NCBI GenBank assembly: GCA_022562335.1
Contig: JADFPM010000051.1
Location: forward strand, 1-12,482
Direction: 5' to 3'
Length of the DNA: 12,482 bases
Source: Chloroflexota bacterium
GTDB taxonomy: Bacteria > Chloroflexota > Dehalococcoidia > Lucifugimonadales > UBA3495
Below the pieces are notes generated by a model. That model was not told where the DNA came from. It did no database searches and saw only the letters and a list, made by a program, of their open reading frames with translations. How positions within the stretch are numbered: the first letter of the stretch is position 1; each line of letters opens with the position of its first letter. The translations under genes and the position numbers were made by a program. This document shows positions 7,183 through 12,482 of the stretch, one piece after another.

Positions 7183-7213
7183 TTGACTCGGATACGTGCG
7201 CCAACGATATAAT
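7183..7213 (+). promoter_or_regulatory. Candidate promoter of the 796-residue protein gene
   Basis: TTGACT (7183-7188) and a perfect TATAAT (7208-7213), spaced 19 nt, which is longer than the ideal 17. Initiation near 7220 gives a leader of about 70 nt to the ATG at 7289. A frame open from 7196 begins upstream of this -10, which argues against using its earlier start. Confidence 0.55.
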
Positions 7214-7288
7214 ATTTTTTGGCTACCTGCATGGAATCGTTGCATCATCAAGGGTGGATTCGGGCGGGCAGGCAACAAGGATTGGAAT

Positions 7289-9679
7289 ATGCCTTCGTTT
7301 TCCGAAATGTTTCCCTCATACGCCAGGTTCTTCTCGAAAATCGGGAGTTGGGTCGTGCCGCCAAGGACCAGGGGTGCAGGCCGGCGAGGACAAGGTCCCC
7401 GGCCCGAAGAACCTGCTGAACGACCCATAGATAATGAACTGGCGGCGGCTGATGCCACCGTTGGACCGGCCGCGGACTCCACCGCCGGCGAGATCACTCC
7501 TTCCGCCGAGTCGGTTCTGGCAGCCCAAGAAGCGTCTCCAGAAGCCGTTTCCGGGTCAATGGCCACTTTGCCTGCTCCGGTCTCTCCGTCCGGAGGGTTG
7601 AGCGCCGATGAAACCCAGATATTGCAGATGTACCAATCGTGGGTTGAGTTGGACAATGGCGTCGCCCGGGCTCACGAGGACCTGCAACGGATCCTGAATT
7701 CCCGGGGCAAAGCAGCCGTTCTCAGGAGCCAGGCCCAAGAGACGCTGGAGCAGGCCGAAGCGGTGCGCGAGGAAGCTCAGCGGATCGGGGATGCCGCGTG
7801 GCGGGCGTTTGACCGGGGTTTTGCTACTAACATAACGGGTTTTGCCAACCGGCGGGCGATGGTCAGGGAGATCGACCAGTCCCGGAGGACCCAGGCCGAA
7901 CTGCAACGGAACGTTCACAAAAATGCATGGGAAGAGGCCGAAAGGTCCCGGGAGGCGGCAACCACCCAGGTATTAAAGGCCTTGAATTCCCTGGCTGTGG
8001 TGGCAGACCAGGTGGAAAAGGAATTGGCGGAAGCGGCCAGTTTACCCAAACTGGCTGATGCGCTCCAAAATGCGGCCCAAGAAGAATTGAGATGCGCCGA
8101 AGCGGTGAAAGACGAACTGCTGCTTTTGGGCCGGGAGGCCCTCAATCAGCTGGGCGTGACCCCCACTTCGGATCACGAATATGTCATGGCCGAGCCCCCG
8201 GCCCAGGAAACGGGGATCTTGGAGCCGGGGGAACAAGGTCTGATCCTGGGCGATGGCGGGCCTGGATTCGATGCCGGCCCTGAGTCCCCTGCCGAGGAGA
8301 CTCTAAGCTTGGAGCAGATGCCTGACCAGCCGCAGGTGGTTTCGGATTCACTTTCTTGGGAGGCTGATTCAGCGGAGGCTAATGCGAACGCACCCGTCGA
8401 GGCTCCCAACGAGGCTCCCAACGAGGCTTCCATCGAGGCTTCCATCGAGGCTTCCATCGAGTCTTCCATCGAGGCTTCCATCGAGTCTTCCATCGAGGCT
8501 CCCATCGAGGCTCCCATCGAGGTTCTCGTCGAGACTCCGGAGGTTGCTGAGGTGGCTATGGATGTTACTGGGAGCGCTCCCGCCGTCACCGAGCCCAGCG
8601 GCGCGATGGGGATGGCAGCCCAGCCACCGGTTGGAGAGATCCCGCGAATCATCGATGCGGGCGCGGCTCCGGCGAGGTCGGATCTGGAAGCCGAGCCTCT
8701 ACCCGCAACACAGCCTTTAGAAGAAACTGTAGTTGAAGAACCGCATGCCACGGCCGCTCAACCGGTGGTCGAAGCGGCGGCCGCGCCGTTAACGCCTGAG
8801 CCCGTGATCCCCGAACCTGCCACCGCTGCCGAGCCGGAAACGCCCATGGCCGCGCGTTCAGCGTCGGCCCAGGACCTGCTTCGGGAAATGGAAGAAGCCC
8901 GAGCGTTCGTGGAATCATCCCTGTCATCTGACACCCCTGCACCAGAGCCGGCCGCGCCGAAAAGGGACCAACCCCAATCTCCGCGGCCCCAATCTCCGCG
9001 GCCCCAATCTCCGCAGCCCCAATCTCCAGTCGAAGGAGAAATCGTTCTTCCGCAACCTGCGGCGGCAGCGGAACCGGCCCGGCCCGCGGAGGGCGGCCCG
9101 TCGGCTGCCGATCAGTTGATTCGTGATATGGAGGCTGCCAGGGCGGCGATGCAGTCACTTCAGCCATCGCCACCTGTGGAGGCGCCCAATGTAGCTCAAG
9201 ACCTGATTCGAGACATGCAGGCATTACGTTCACTGTCGGCGGAGAACCAGCCAGAGGCCGCGCCAACTCCGGCTAATGTCCTAAGCCCTGCTCCGGTGGA
9301 GCCCGCCGGTCCAGTGCCCTTTGGGCAGGGAGCGGCGGCGCAGGTCCCTCCGGCCGGCGCACCGGAACCGGCCGCCCAGCCTCCGGCGGCCGACCTGGGG
9401 CAACCGGCCGAAGCGAACTATTCGGGCCGCTTGTACCTCATGTTCCCATCGACTTTGACGCAAGATGAGATGGGCACGGTGTGGGAGGCGTTGGAAGAGG
9501 TTGCCCGGGGCAGCCAGATACTGGATAGCCGGTTGTTATCGGCCTCGGAAGGCATCCAGTTCACGGTGGAATTGGGTTCGGCGGGACTGGTGGTGCAGAA
9601 CCTGAAGAGCCGGTTGGTGGGGGCGGAGGTCGAGGGGCTTGAACCCGATCGGATCAAGGTGAACTGGCCCAGGCGGTGA
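7289..9679 (+). CDS. Unrecognised 796-residue protein: helical region, repeat-rich disordered middle, small C-terminal domain
   Basis: The start at 7289 is chosen because AAGGA (7277-7281) lies 7 nt upstream. No signal peptide or membrane helix is visible, so it is probably cytoplasmic. Layout: 1-30 a short amphipathic lead; 30-103 low-complexity; 104-290 Ala/Glu/Gln-rich helices, probably coiled coil; 300-710 Pro/Glu/Ala-rich and presumably disordered; 711-796 a compact domain (SGRLYLMFPS strand, an EMGTVWEALEEVA helix, GIQFTVEL strand, then helix and a final strand IKVNW), perhaps a ferredoxin-like alpha/beta sandwich. Three copies of a helical motif, consensus AxxL[IL]R[DE]Mxx[AL]R spread over 12 residues, occur at 527-538, 607-618 and 636-647. 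The disordered part carries two in-frame tandem repeats. I recognise no family. Architecture suggests a scaffold or multivalent adaptor (inference). Confidence 0.85.
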   Translation: MPSFSEMFPSYARFFSKIGSWVVPPRTRGAGRRGQGPRPEEPAERPIDNELAAADATVGPAADSTAGEITPSAESVLAAQEASPEAVSGSMATLPAPVSPSGGLSADETQILQMYQSWVELDNGVARAHEDLQRILNSRGKAAVLRSQAQETLEQAEAVREEAQRIGDAAWRAFDRGFATNITGFANRRAMVREIDQSRRTQAELQRNVHKNAWEEAERSREAATTQVLKALNSLAVVADQVEKELAEAASLPKLADALQNAAQEELRCAEAVKDELLLLGREALNQLGVTPTSDHEYVMAEPPAQETGILEPGEQGLILGDGGPGFDAGPESPAEETLSLEQMPDQPQVVSDSLSWEADSAEANANAPVEAPNEAPNEASIEASIEASIESSIEASIESSIEAPIEAPIEVLVETPEVAEVAMDVTGSAPAVTEPSGAMGMAAQPPVGEIPRIIDAGAAPARSDLEAEPLPATQPLEETVVEEPHATAAQPVVEAAAAPLTPEPVIPEPATAAEPETPMAARSASAQDLLREMEEARAFVESSLSSDTPAPEPAAPKRDQPQSPRPQSPRPQSPQPQSPVEGEIVLPQPAAAAEPARPAEGGPSAADQLIRDMEAARAAMQSLQPSPPVEAPNVAQDLIRDMQALRSLSAENQPEAAPTPANVLSPAPVEPAGPVPFGQGAAAQVPPAGAPEPAAQPPAADLGQPAEANYSGRLYLMFPSTLTQDEMGTVWEALEEVARGSQILDSRLLSASEGIQFTVELGSAGLVVQNLKSRLVGAEVEGLEPDRIKVNWPRR
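8399..8530 (+). repeat. 12-bp coding minisatellite, 11 copies
   Basis: Eleven consecutive 12-bp units, consensus GAGGCTTCCATC, encode Glu-Ala-Ser-Ile-type tetrapeptides (residues 371-414 of the host protein). Units 1-2 end in CCCAAC (EAPN), 3-5 and 7 are identical, 6 and 8 share a G-to-T change (ESSI), 9-10 are EAPI and 11 is degenerate. The alternating identical variants imply repeat expansion by duplication of multi-unit blocks. Confidence 0.95.
8972..9031 (+). repeat. 15-bp coding tandem repeat, 4 copies
   Basis: Units CCCCAATCTCCGCGG (8972-8986, 8987-9001), then CCCCAATCTCCGCAG (9002-9016) and CCCCAATCTCCAGTC (9017-9031), encode PQSPR, PQSPR, PQSPQ, PQSPV at residues 562-581. A second, independent in-frame expansion in the same disordered region. 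Confidence 0.95.
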
Positions 9680-9775
9680 CGTCCTTTTCGTTCTGCTCTT
9701 TGTTCTGAATGGATCCGCCCAAAATGCCGCCGGCCATTGGCTGACCTGTCTCGACGCCTTTAATGGATATCGCAG

Positions 9776-10225
9776 CTAGTCCGCGTCTTCCGGCCGCCAG
9801 ATTTTCGGATTCCCCGGCAGCCTGCATCTAAGGGACAACGCCGCCCGGAAGCTTGGCGCTTGGACCAAATGGGAAGGGCACCGGCAGTCCGACGACCCGA
9901 ATCCGGCGGCGGGCAGGGATATTCCAGGAACCTCCAAGGCAGTTTGGGCCCACAGGCACTCCCAACGCTCCCGTCCGGCGGCCCACCACGCTTGTTCAAC
10001 GCGGGCGGTGGCGGTCAGGTAATCGATGTGCCAGTGAAGTCTCTTCTGGGTGGATTGGTGGCGTTGAATCCGGGACGCAAGACCGCCCAACGCGCTGCCA
10101 AAATAAAGGTAATGGGCTGGGGGGAAGTCGAAAGCCCCTAATCTACCCACTTGAATACGCTCGGCATGTTCCAGATGCAGAAGCAGGACGTAACCGCCGG
10201 CCGGATTCGCCCGGCGATCAGGCAT
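9776..10225 (-). CDS. DUF123 (GIY-YIG-like) domain protein
   Basis: A 149-residue protein with the DUF123 signature in order: GGYVLLL at 10-16, VGRLG at 26-30, HYLYFGSALGGLASRIQRH at 38-56 (the YxY-x-GSA block that corresponds to the YIG motif, with the following arginine), HWHIDYL at 64-70, EC-x2-A at 89-93 and GFGSSDCRCPSHL at 108-120. The family is related to GIY-YIG nucleases and in some proteins is fused to endonuclease III-like enzymes; a DNA-processing role is plausible but unproven. The last ~28 residues (RAALSLRC… to PEDAD) lie beyond the domain. An in-frame TGA lies 7 nt upstream of the ATG, so the start cannot be earlier. The nearest SD-like AGAGGA is about 20 nt away. It is 101 nt downstream of the FTR-like gene, same strand. 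Confidence 0.85.
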   Translation of the reverse strand: MPDRRANPAGGYVLLLHLEHAERIQVGRLGAFDFPPAHYLYFGSALGGLASRIQRHQSTQKRLHWHIDYLTATARVEQAWWAAGRERWECLWAQTALEVPGISLPAAGFGSSDCRCPSHLVQAPSFRAALSLRCRLPGNPKIWRPEDAD

Positions 10226-10326
10226 TGGCTTTCAACCCGTTTTTCCTCTGGGAATCCCAATGCGAAGCTGGGAACGTGCCCGGCATTCGGCCTCCACACC
10301 CCGGTTTGATCTGGCAGGCCCCAGGG

Positions 10327-10752
10327 TTAAGACGGGCGTGCCTTGCGGTCCAGTTCCCTTTCCTCTGCCTTGTGCCGCAATGCCCGCCCCTTGTCCGGCG
10401 TAGGGTCCTTGACCAGACCGTAGATCTTCAGGCCTTCATGGTCTTTTGGCAGGTGCTCAGTGATGGGCAGGCCCTCTTCGTTGACGAACAACAGGCAGTG
10501 GCAATACTTGTAGATCTGCATGTCGTCACAGGCGCAGATCCAGGTGCGGTGCTTGATCTCTTCTTCCTTATCTGGGTAAAAGCGGCAGGGGCACAGTGGG
10601 CGTCCAATATCATCGACGTACCGGGCCAAGCCCTGGATGACCTCTTCGGCGATCCCTTCCACGGGGTGGGTGACGGTACCCGATTTCTCGCAATACTTCT
10701 CCACAAAGGTGCGCATCTTTTGGACGGACTTTTCACTGGGTTGTTCTGGCAT
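10327..10752 (-). CDS. Ferredoxin:thioredoxin reductase catalytic-subunit-like protein
   Basis: A 141-residue protein with the six-cysteine FTR catalytic signature at exact spacing: C54-x-C56-x16-C73-x-C75-x8-C84-x-C86, followed by the family block LLFVNEEGLPITEHLP. In the plant and cyanobacterial enzyme these residues hold a [4Fe-4S] cluster next to a redox disulfide that reduces thioredoxin. Here the second pair is CAC rather than the usual CPC. A charged C-terminal tail of ~25 residues (KGRALRHKAEERELDRKA) follows the domain. No variable subunit (FtrA) or thioredoxin gene is adjacent, as in bacterial and archaeal homologues that act alone. The ATG at 10752 has AGGA 7 nt upstream. It is probably co-transcribed with the DUF123 gene downstream. 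Confidence 0.88.
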   Translation of the reverse strand: MPEQPSEKSVQKMRTFVEKYCEKSGTVTHPVEGIAEEVIQGLARYVDDIGRPLCPCRFYPDKEEEIKHRTWICACDDMQIYKYCHCLLFVNEEGLPITEHLPKDHEGLKIYGLVKDPTPDKGRALRHKAEERELDRKARPS

Positions 10753-10812
10753 ATCGCTATCCTAACCGCCGGTGGCGGGTAATTTTGGGATTTGTTTTTG
10801 GGAGTAGATAGA

Positions 10813-10844
10813 TAATAACACGGGTGAATACCCGGTAATAACAC
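10813..10844 (-). terminator. Hairpin flanked by 9-bp direct repeats, downstream of the tRNA remnant
   Basis: Arms CGGGT (10821-10825) and ACCCG (10830-10834) around a 4-nt loop lie between two exact copies of TAATAACAC (10813-10821 and 10836-10844). On the minus strand the stem is followed by TGTTATTAT, a T-rich but interrupted tail. It sits about 24 nt past the CCA end of the truncated tRNA copy, where the original terminator of tRNA-Ser would be expected. It is also inside the upstream region of the FTR-like gene and might act there instead. Confidence 0.3.
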
Positions 10845-10857
10845 CTCTCAACGGACC

Positions 10858-10915
10858 TGGCGGAGAGAGTGGGATTCGAACCCACGATACAGTCGCCCGT
10901 ATACTGGTTTTCGAG
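10858..10915 (-). repeat. tRNA-Ser(CGA) 3'-half remnant; candidate att site
   Basis: These 58 bases match the anticodon-to-CCA half of the intact tRNA-Ser(CGA) at 12077-12134 with only two mismatches and the same orientation. Similarity ends sharply on both sides: at the encoded CCA on the left, and just past the anticodon (…TTTTCGAG) on the right. The 5' half (acceptor strand, D arm, 5' anticodon stem) is absent, so it cannot be a functional tRNA. This is what site-specific integration into the anticodon-loop-to-3'-end region of a tRNA gene leaves behind. Confidence 0.8.
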
Positions 10916-11054
10916 TTGCATGTCAGGCATCGCGACGGGATCATATAGTCCGCTCCGCTGGGCAAATCTTGGCTAATATCTCCACCCGGACCGTCCAGGT
11001 CAATTCAACATCGTGGAGGCGGCGAACCGGTCACTGGCGTTAATGGAGCGTGTG

Positions 11055-11156
11055 TCAATCGAGCCATTGGGCTAGGCGTGCAATCACCTCTTCCCGAAGG
11101 ACGTTGCCCATGATCTCCCGCGTCCAGGCCTCTGGGGCAACCTCACGAAGAATCAC
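11055..11156 (-). CDS. Possible 33-codon ORF overlapping the phosphatase stop
   Basis: A GTG at 11156 opens a frame of 33 codons ending TGA at 11055-11057. It overlaps the last 14 nt of the phosphatase gene in another frame. The peptide is rich in Glu, Arg and hydrophobic residues with helix-like periodicity (REVAPEAW, NVLREEVIARLAQWLD). No Shine-Dalgarno sequence or family is recognised. It could be a translationally coupled small protein, the 3' remnant of a lost gene, or chance. Confidence 0.22.
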   Translation of the reverse strand: MILREVAPEAWTREIMGNVLREEVIARLAQWLD

Positions 11157-11844
11157 GCCTAACGAGCTTAAGGATGTCTAAAAGCCCTTCCAAACCCACG
11201 ATTGGATACCCGTTCTCCTCCGCAGTGACACGGAGCATTCTCCTGGTGTCTCCGCGCACGTAAATACCGGTGTCGGCCAACAAAAATGGCATTCCCAGGC
11301 TAACCGCGGCCTCCAGGTCGTGACCAGAGTCTCCAACATAGAGAGTGCGGTCCACTTGCGCGCCTAACAAACCAAGGGTCTTGGTCAATATCTCGGGGTC
11401 CGGCTTTACGTTGATCACGTCATCGGCGGTCATCACGGCGTCGAAATATCTATCGATACCGTGATAACTCGATATCTGGTCCACTATGTTCCTGGAGCTC
11501 ATCGTGGCCAGGGCAAGTCTGTATCCACTGTCCTTTAATGATCCTAGAAGTTGCTTGACCTGGGGCAACAGAGCCACTTTATCGGTAAATTCCAACTGAA
11601 GATCGTTCCGCAATCGGATCGCATCGTCTATCACCCGGCCGGATTGTTCCAAACCCAGGTCCCGGACTAAGAAGTAGGACAATAACTTCCTGGCTCCGCC
11701 GCCGAACTGTTTCCTTAAATCGTCGGCGGTGACTTGCACCCGAAATCGAGACAGCGCCTCTATGGCTGCTCCCAGGGCCGCGGGTTGGCTGTCGACTAGA
11801 GTCCCATCAAGATCGAAAATGATTGTGTCGATGGTCCTGCCCAT
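11143..11844 (-). CDS. HAD-superfamily phosphatase (phosphoglycolate phosphatase-like)
   Basis: A 233-residue protein with all four HAD motifs: I, DLDGTLVDS with nucleophile D11 and acid/base D13; II, LATMSS around T114; III, K147 in VKPDPE; IV, GDSGHDLEAA with D172 and D176. An alpha-helical C1 cap lies at about 20-90. Length and motif spacing match Gph/PGMB-type small-molecule phosphatases in the cytoplasm. The substrate cannot be assigned. The ATG at 11844 has AGGAG 4-5 nt upstream, a strong ribosome binding site. It is the only solid gene between the tRNA remnant and the intact tRNA, so it may be cargo of the former element or may have been captured there. The 232 nt between its start and the tRNA contain the tRNA terminator and no other clear signal. 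Confidence 0.92.
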   Translation of the reverse strand: MGRTIDTIIFDLDGTLVDSQPAALGAAIEALSRFRVQVTADDLRKQFGGGARKLLSYFLVRDLGLEQSGRVIDDAIRLRNDLQLEFTDKVALLPQVKQLLGSLKDSGYRLALATMSSRNIVDQISSYHGIDRYFDAVMTADDVINVKPDPEILTKTLGLLGAQVDRTLYVGDSGHDLEAAVSLGMPFLLADTGIYVRGDTRRMLRVTAEENGYPIVGLEGLLDILKLVRRDSS

Positions 11845-12042
11845 TACTCTCCTATAGCGGTTGGAGGTTTCGCCTGCTGATAACGTTCATTTGTAGGTCC
11901 GGCATATCACGAGCCAGGGGCTTTTGGGAATCACGTTAAAAAGAATAGGAGCGCCGCCGTCGACTAAACCGGTCGGTGGGCCCAAAGAGTTTGTGGCCGA
12001 AGCCGGGGACATTTGGGACGTAAGATGATGGAAAACCGGGCT

Positions 12043-12060
12043 AAAAATCCTGAAATCAGG
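12043..12060 (-). terminator. Rho-independent terminator of tRNA-Ser(CGA)
   Basis: On the minus strand CCTGATTTCAGG (12060-12049) forms a short hairpin (CCTG/CAGG around ATTT) followed by ATTTTT (12048-12043). It begins 17 nt after the CCA end of the tRNA, on the same strand. The stem is short, so efficiency may be modest. Confidence 0.55.
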
Positions 12061-12076
12061 CCGTGAAAGCCACCGG

Positions 12077-12166
12077 TGGCGGAGAGAGTGGGATTCGAAC
12101 CCACGATACAGTCACCCGTATACCGGTTTTCGAGACCGGCGCTTTCGTCCGCTCAGCCATCTCTCC
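12077..12166 (-). tRNA. tRNA-Ser (anticodon CGA), CCA encoded
   Basis: Reading the minus strand from 12166: acceptor GGAGAGA pairs with TCTCTCC; D stem GCT/AGC; anticodon stem CCGGT/ACCGG around CTCGAAA, giving anticodon CGA (reads UCG); a long variable arm with a ~6-bp stem and GTGA loop, as in type II tRNAs; T arm GTGGG-TTCGAAT-CCCAC; discriminator G; and CCA at 12079-12077. Serine identity follows from both the anticodon and the long variable arm. All stems are intact. Confidence 0.97.
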
Positions 12167-12176
12167 GTGAGTAGCC

Positions 12177-12205
12177 AGATTATCCCTGTAGCCCGATCTT
12201 TTCAA
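12177..12205 (-). promoter_or_regulatory. Candidate promoter of tRNA-Ser(CGA)
   Basis: The minus strand has TTGAAA (12205-12200) and, after 17 nt, TAATCT (12182-12177); GATAAT (12184-12179) overlaps it at a 15-nt spacing. Initiation would fall at about 12170, a few bases before the mature 5' end at 12166. Confidence 0.45.
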
Positions 12206-12350
12206 GTATCAGAGCGGCGATCTTCCCCATTTTATGATAAGACCTAAAAGACGGACCGCCGTCTCATCCCCGTGGCCGGTCCCGGTCGAAAAGGGCGTGT
12301 TTTTAGATGCCGCAGAGGGCATTCCGGTCCCGCTTCGGGCGGCGTTGGGG

Positions 12351-12379
12351 TTGTCATAGCGTCAGAATACTATTATAGT
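12351..12379 (+). promoter_or_regulatory. Plus-strand sigma-70-type promoter
   Basis: TTGTCA (12351-12356), a 17-nt spacer, and TATAGT (12374-12379): each box has five of six consensus bases at ideal spacing, in an otherwise GC-rich stretch. Initiation is expected near 12386. It points at the start codon at 12462. Confidence 0.65.
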
Positions 12380-12386
12380 TTAGGCC

Positions 12387-12401
12387 TATTCGGAGCGAAT
12401 A
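12387..12401. promoter_or_regulatory. Operator-like dyad at the predicted transcription start
   Basis: TATTCG (12387-12392), spacer GAG, CGAATA (12396-12401): perfect 6-bp arms directly at +1 to +16 of the promoter upstream. The position is where a repressor would block initiation or early elongation. As RNA it would have only a 3-nt loop, so a DNA site is more likely. Confidence 0.4.
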
Positions 12402-12461
12402 CCGGTGGGGCATGGCCGGTTCCCACCACAACATTCTGCCTAGCGCCTCGGAGGCCTGGCT

Positions 12462-12482
12462 TTGAACCAAGAAGAGATCGCA
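12462..12482 (+). CDS. Start of an unidentified gene (partial, TTG start)
   Basis: A strong GGAGG (12450-12454) lies 7 nt before a TTG at 12462, which opens a frame reading MNQEEIA to the window edge. Together with the promoter at 12351-12379 this marks the likely beginning of a plus-strand gene. Seven codons are too few to name it. Confidence 0.45.

Noticed and set aside
7196..7288. Earlier GTG start for the 796-residue protein
   Set aside because: It precedes the -10 box of the likely promoter, has no ribosome binding site, and the added residues look like untranslated leader; the ATG at 7289 has AAGGA at good spacing.
8173..8751. 192-codon antisense frame rich in Met-Glu/Ala-Ser repeats
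   Set aside because: It is the complement of the 12-bp coding minisatellite, which stays open in several frames because the unit is a multiple of three and lacks stops.
8399..9031. CRISPR-like array
   Set aside because: Units are 12 and 15 bp in direct tandem without spacers and lie inside a coding frame.
9680..9775. Bidirectional terminator between the convergent genes
   Set aside because: Only weak GC-rich partial palindromes around 9724-9740, no stem followed by a T-run on either strand.
10762..10965. 67-codon minus-strand frame across the tRNA remnant
   Set aside because: It translates tRNA sequence (the familiar SWVRIPLSPP string is the T arm and acceptor), so it is not a gene.
12245..12264. 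Hairpin AGACGG/CCGTCT followed by TTTTA on the minus strand
   Set aside because: It resembles a terminator, but no minus-strand gene or promoter is seen between it and the right edge, where a plus-strand gene begins; stem and T-run are short.

Overview
The window looks like a bacterial chromosome fragment, most likely a Chloroflexota (Dehalococcoidia/SAR202-like) genome or metagenome-assembled contig. This placement is an inference. It rests on an alternative-complex-III-like respiratory operon with a split iron-sulfur subunit, a ferredoxin:thioredoxin-reductase-type protein, moderately high GC and short operons. No marker gene fixes the taxonomy.

Left end (1-900, minus strand, visibly lower GC): the first 51 codons of a lipoate-protein ligase A family gene run off the left edge. 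Before it lies the C-terminal two thirds of a dihydrodipicolinate-synthase-family aldolase. At about 887-898 this fragment is joined out of frame to the first ~74 residues of an NrfD/ActC-like membrane subunit, so both genes are broken at one join. It is either a real rearrangement or a chimeric contig.

900-7035 (minus strand): a respiratory operon read right to left. It encodes a small two-helix membrane protein, a membrane-anchored pentaheme cytochrome c (ActA-like), a Tat-exported molybdopterin-oxidoreductase-like protein (ActB1-like), a four-cluster iron-sulfur protein (ActB2-like), an NrfD-like ten-helix membrane protein, and the truncated second NrfD protein. Together they would form an alternative complex III or related quinol:acceptor oxidoreductase. 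A TTGACA promoter lies at 7007-7035. Intercistronic dyads lie at 3355-3395 and 6446-6461.

7036-7288: a divergent control region with a perfect 10-bp inverted repeat (7150-7178) just upstream of a plus-strand promoter ending in a consensus TATAAT.

7289-9679 (plus): an unrecognised 796-residue protein with a long helical region, a Pro/Glu/Ala-rich disordered middle containing two coding minisatellites and three copies of a ~12-residue helical motif, and a compact C-terminal domain.

9776-10752 (minus): a DUF123 GIY-YIG-like protein and a stand-alone ferredoxin:thioredoxin reductase catalytic-subunit-like protein, probably co-transcribed.

10858-12166: an intact type II tRNA-Ser(CGA) with encoded CCA, and 1.2 kb downstream of its 3' end a second copy of only its anticodon-to-CCA half (58 bp, 2 mismatches, same orientation). 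That is the footprint of tRNA-targeted integration. The tiny interval between the copies carries a HAD-family phosphatase and a possible 33-codon ORF, with no integrase. The right edge holds a good plus-strand promoter, a dyad at the predicted start of transcription, and a strong ribosome binding site followed by a TTG start at the very end of the window.
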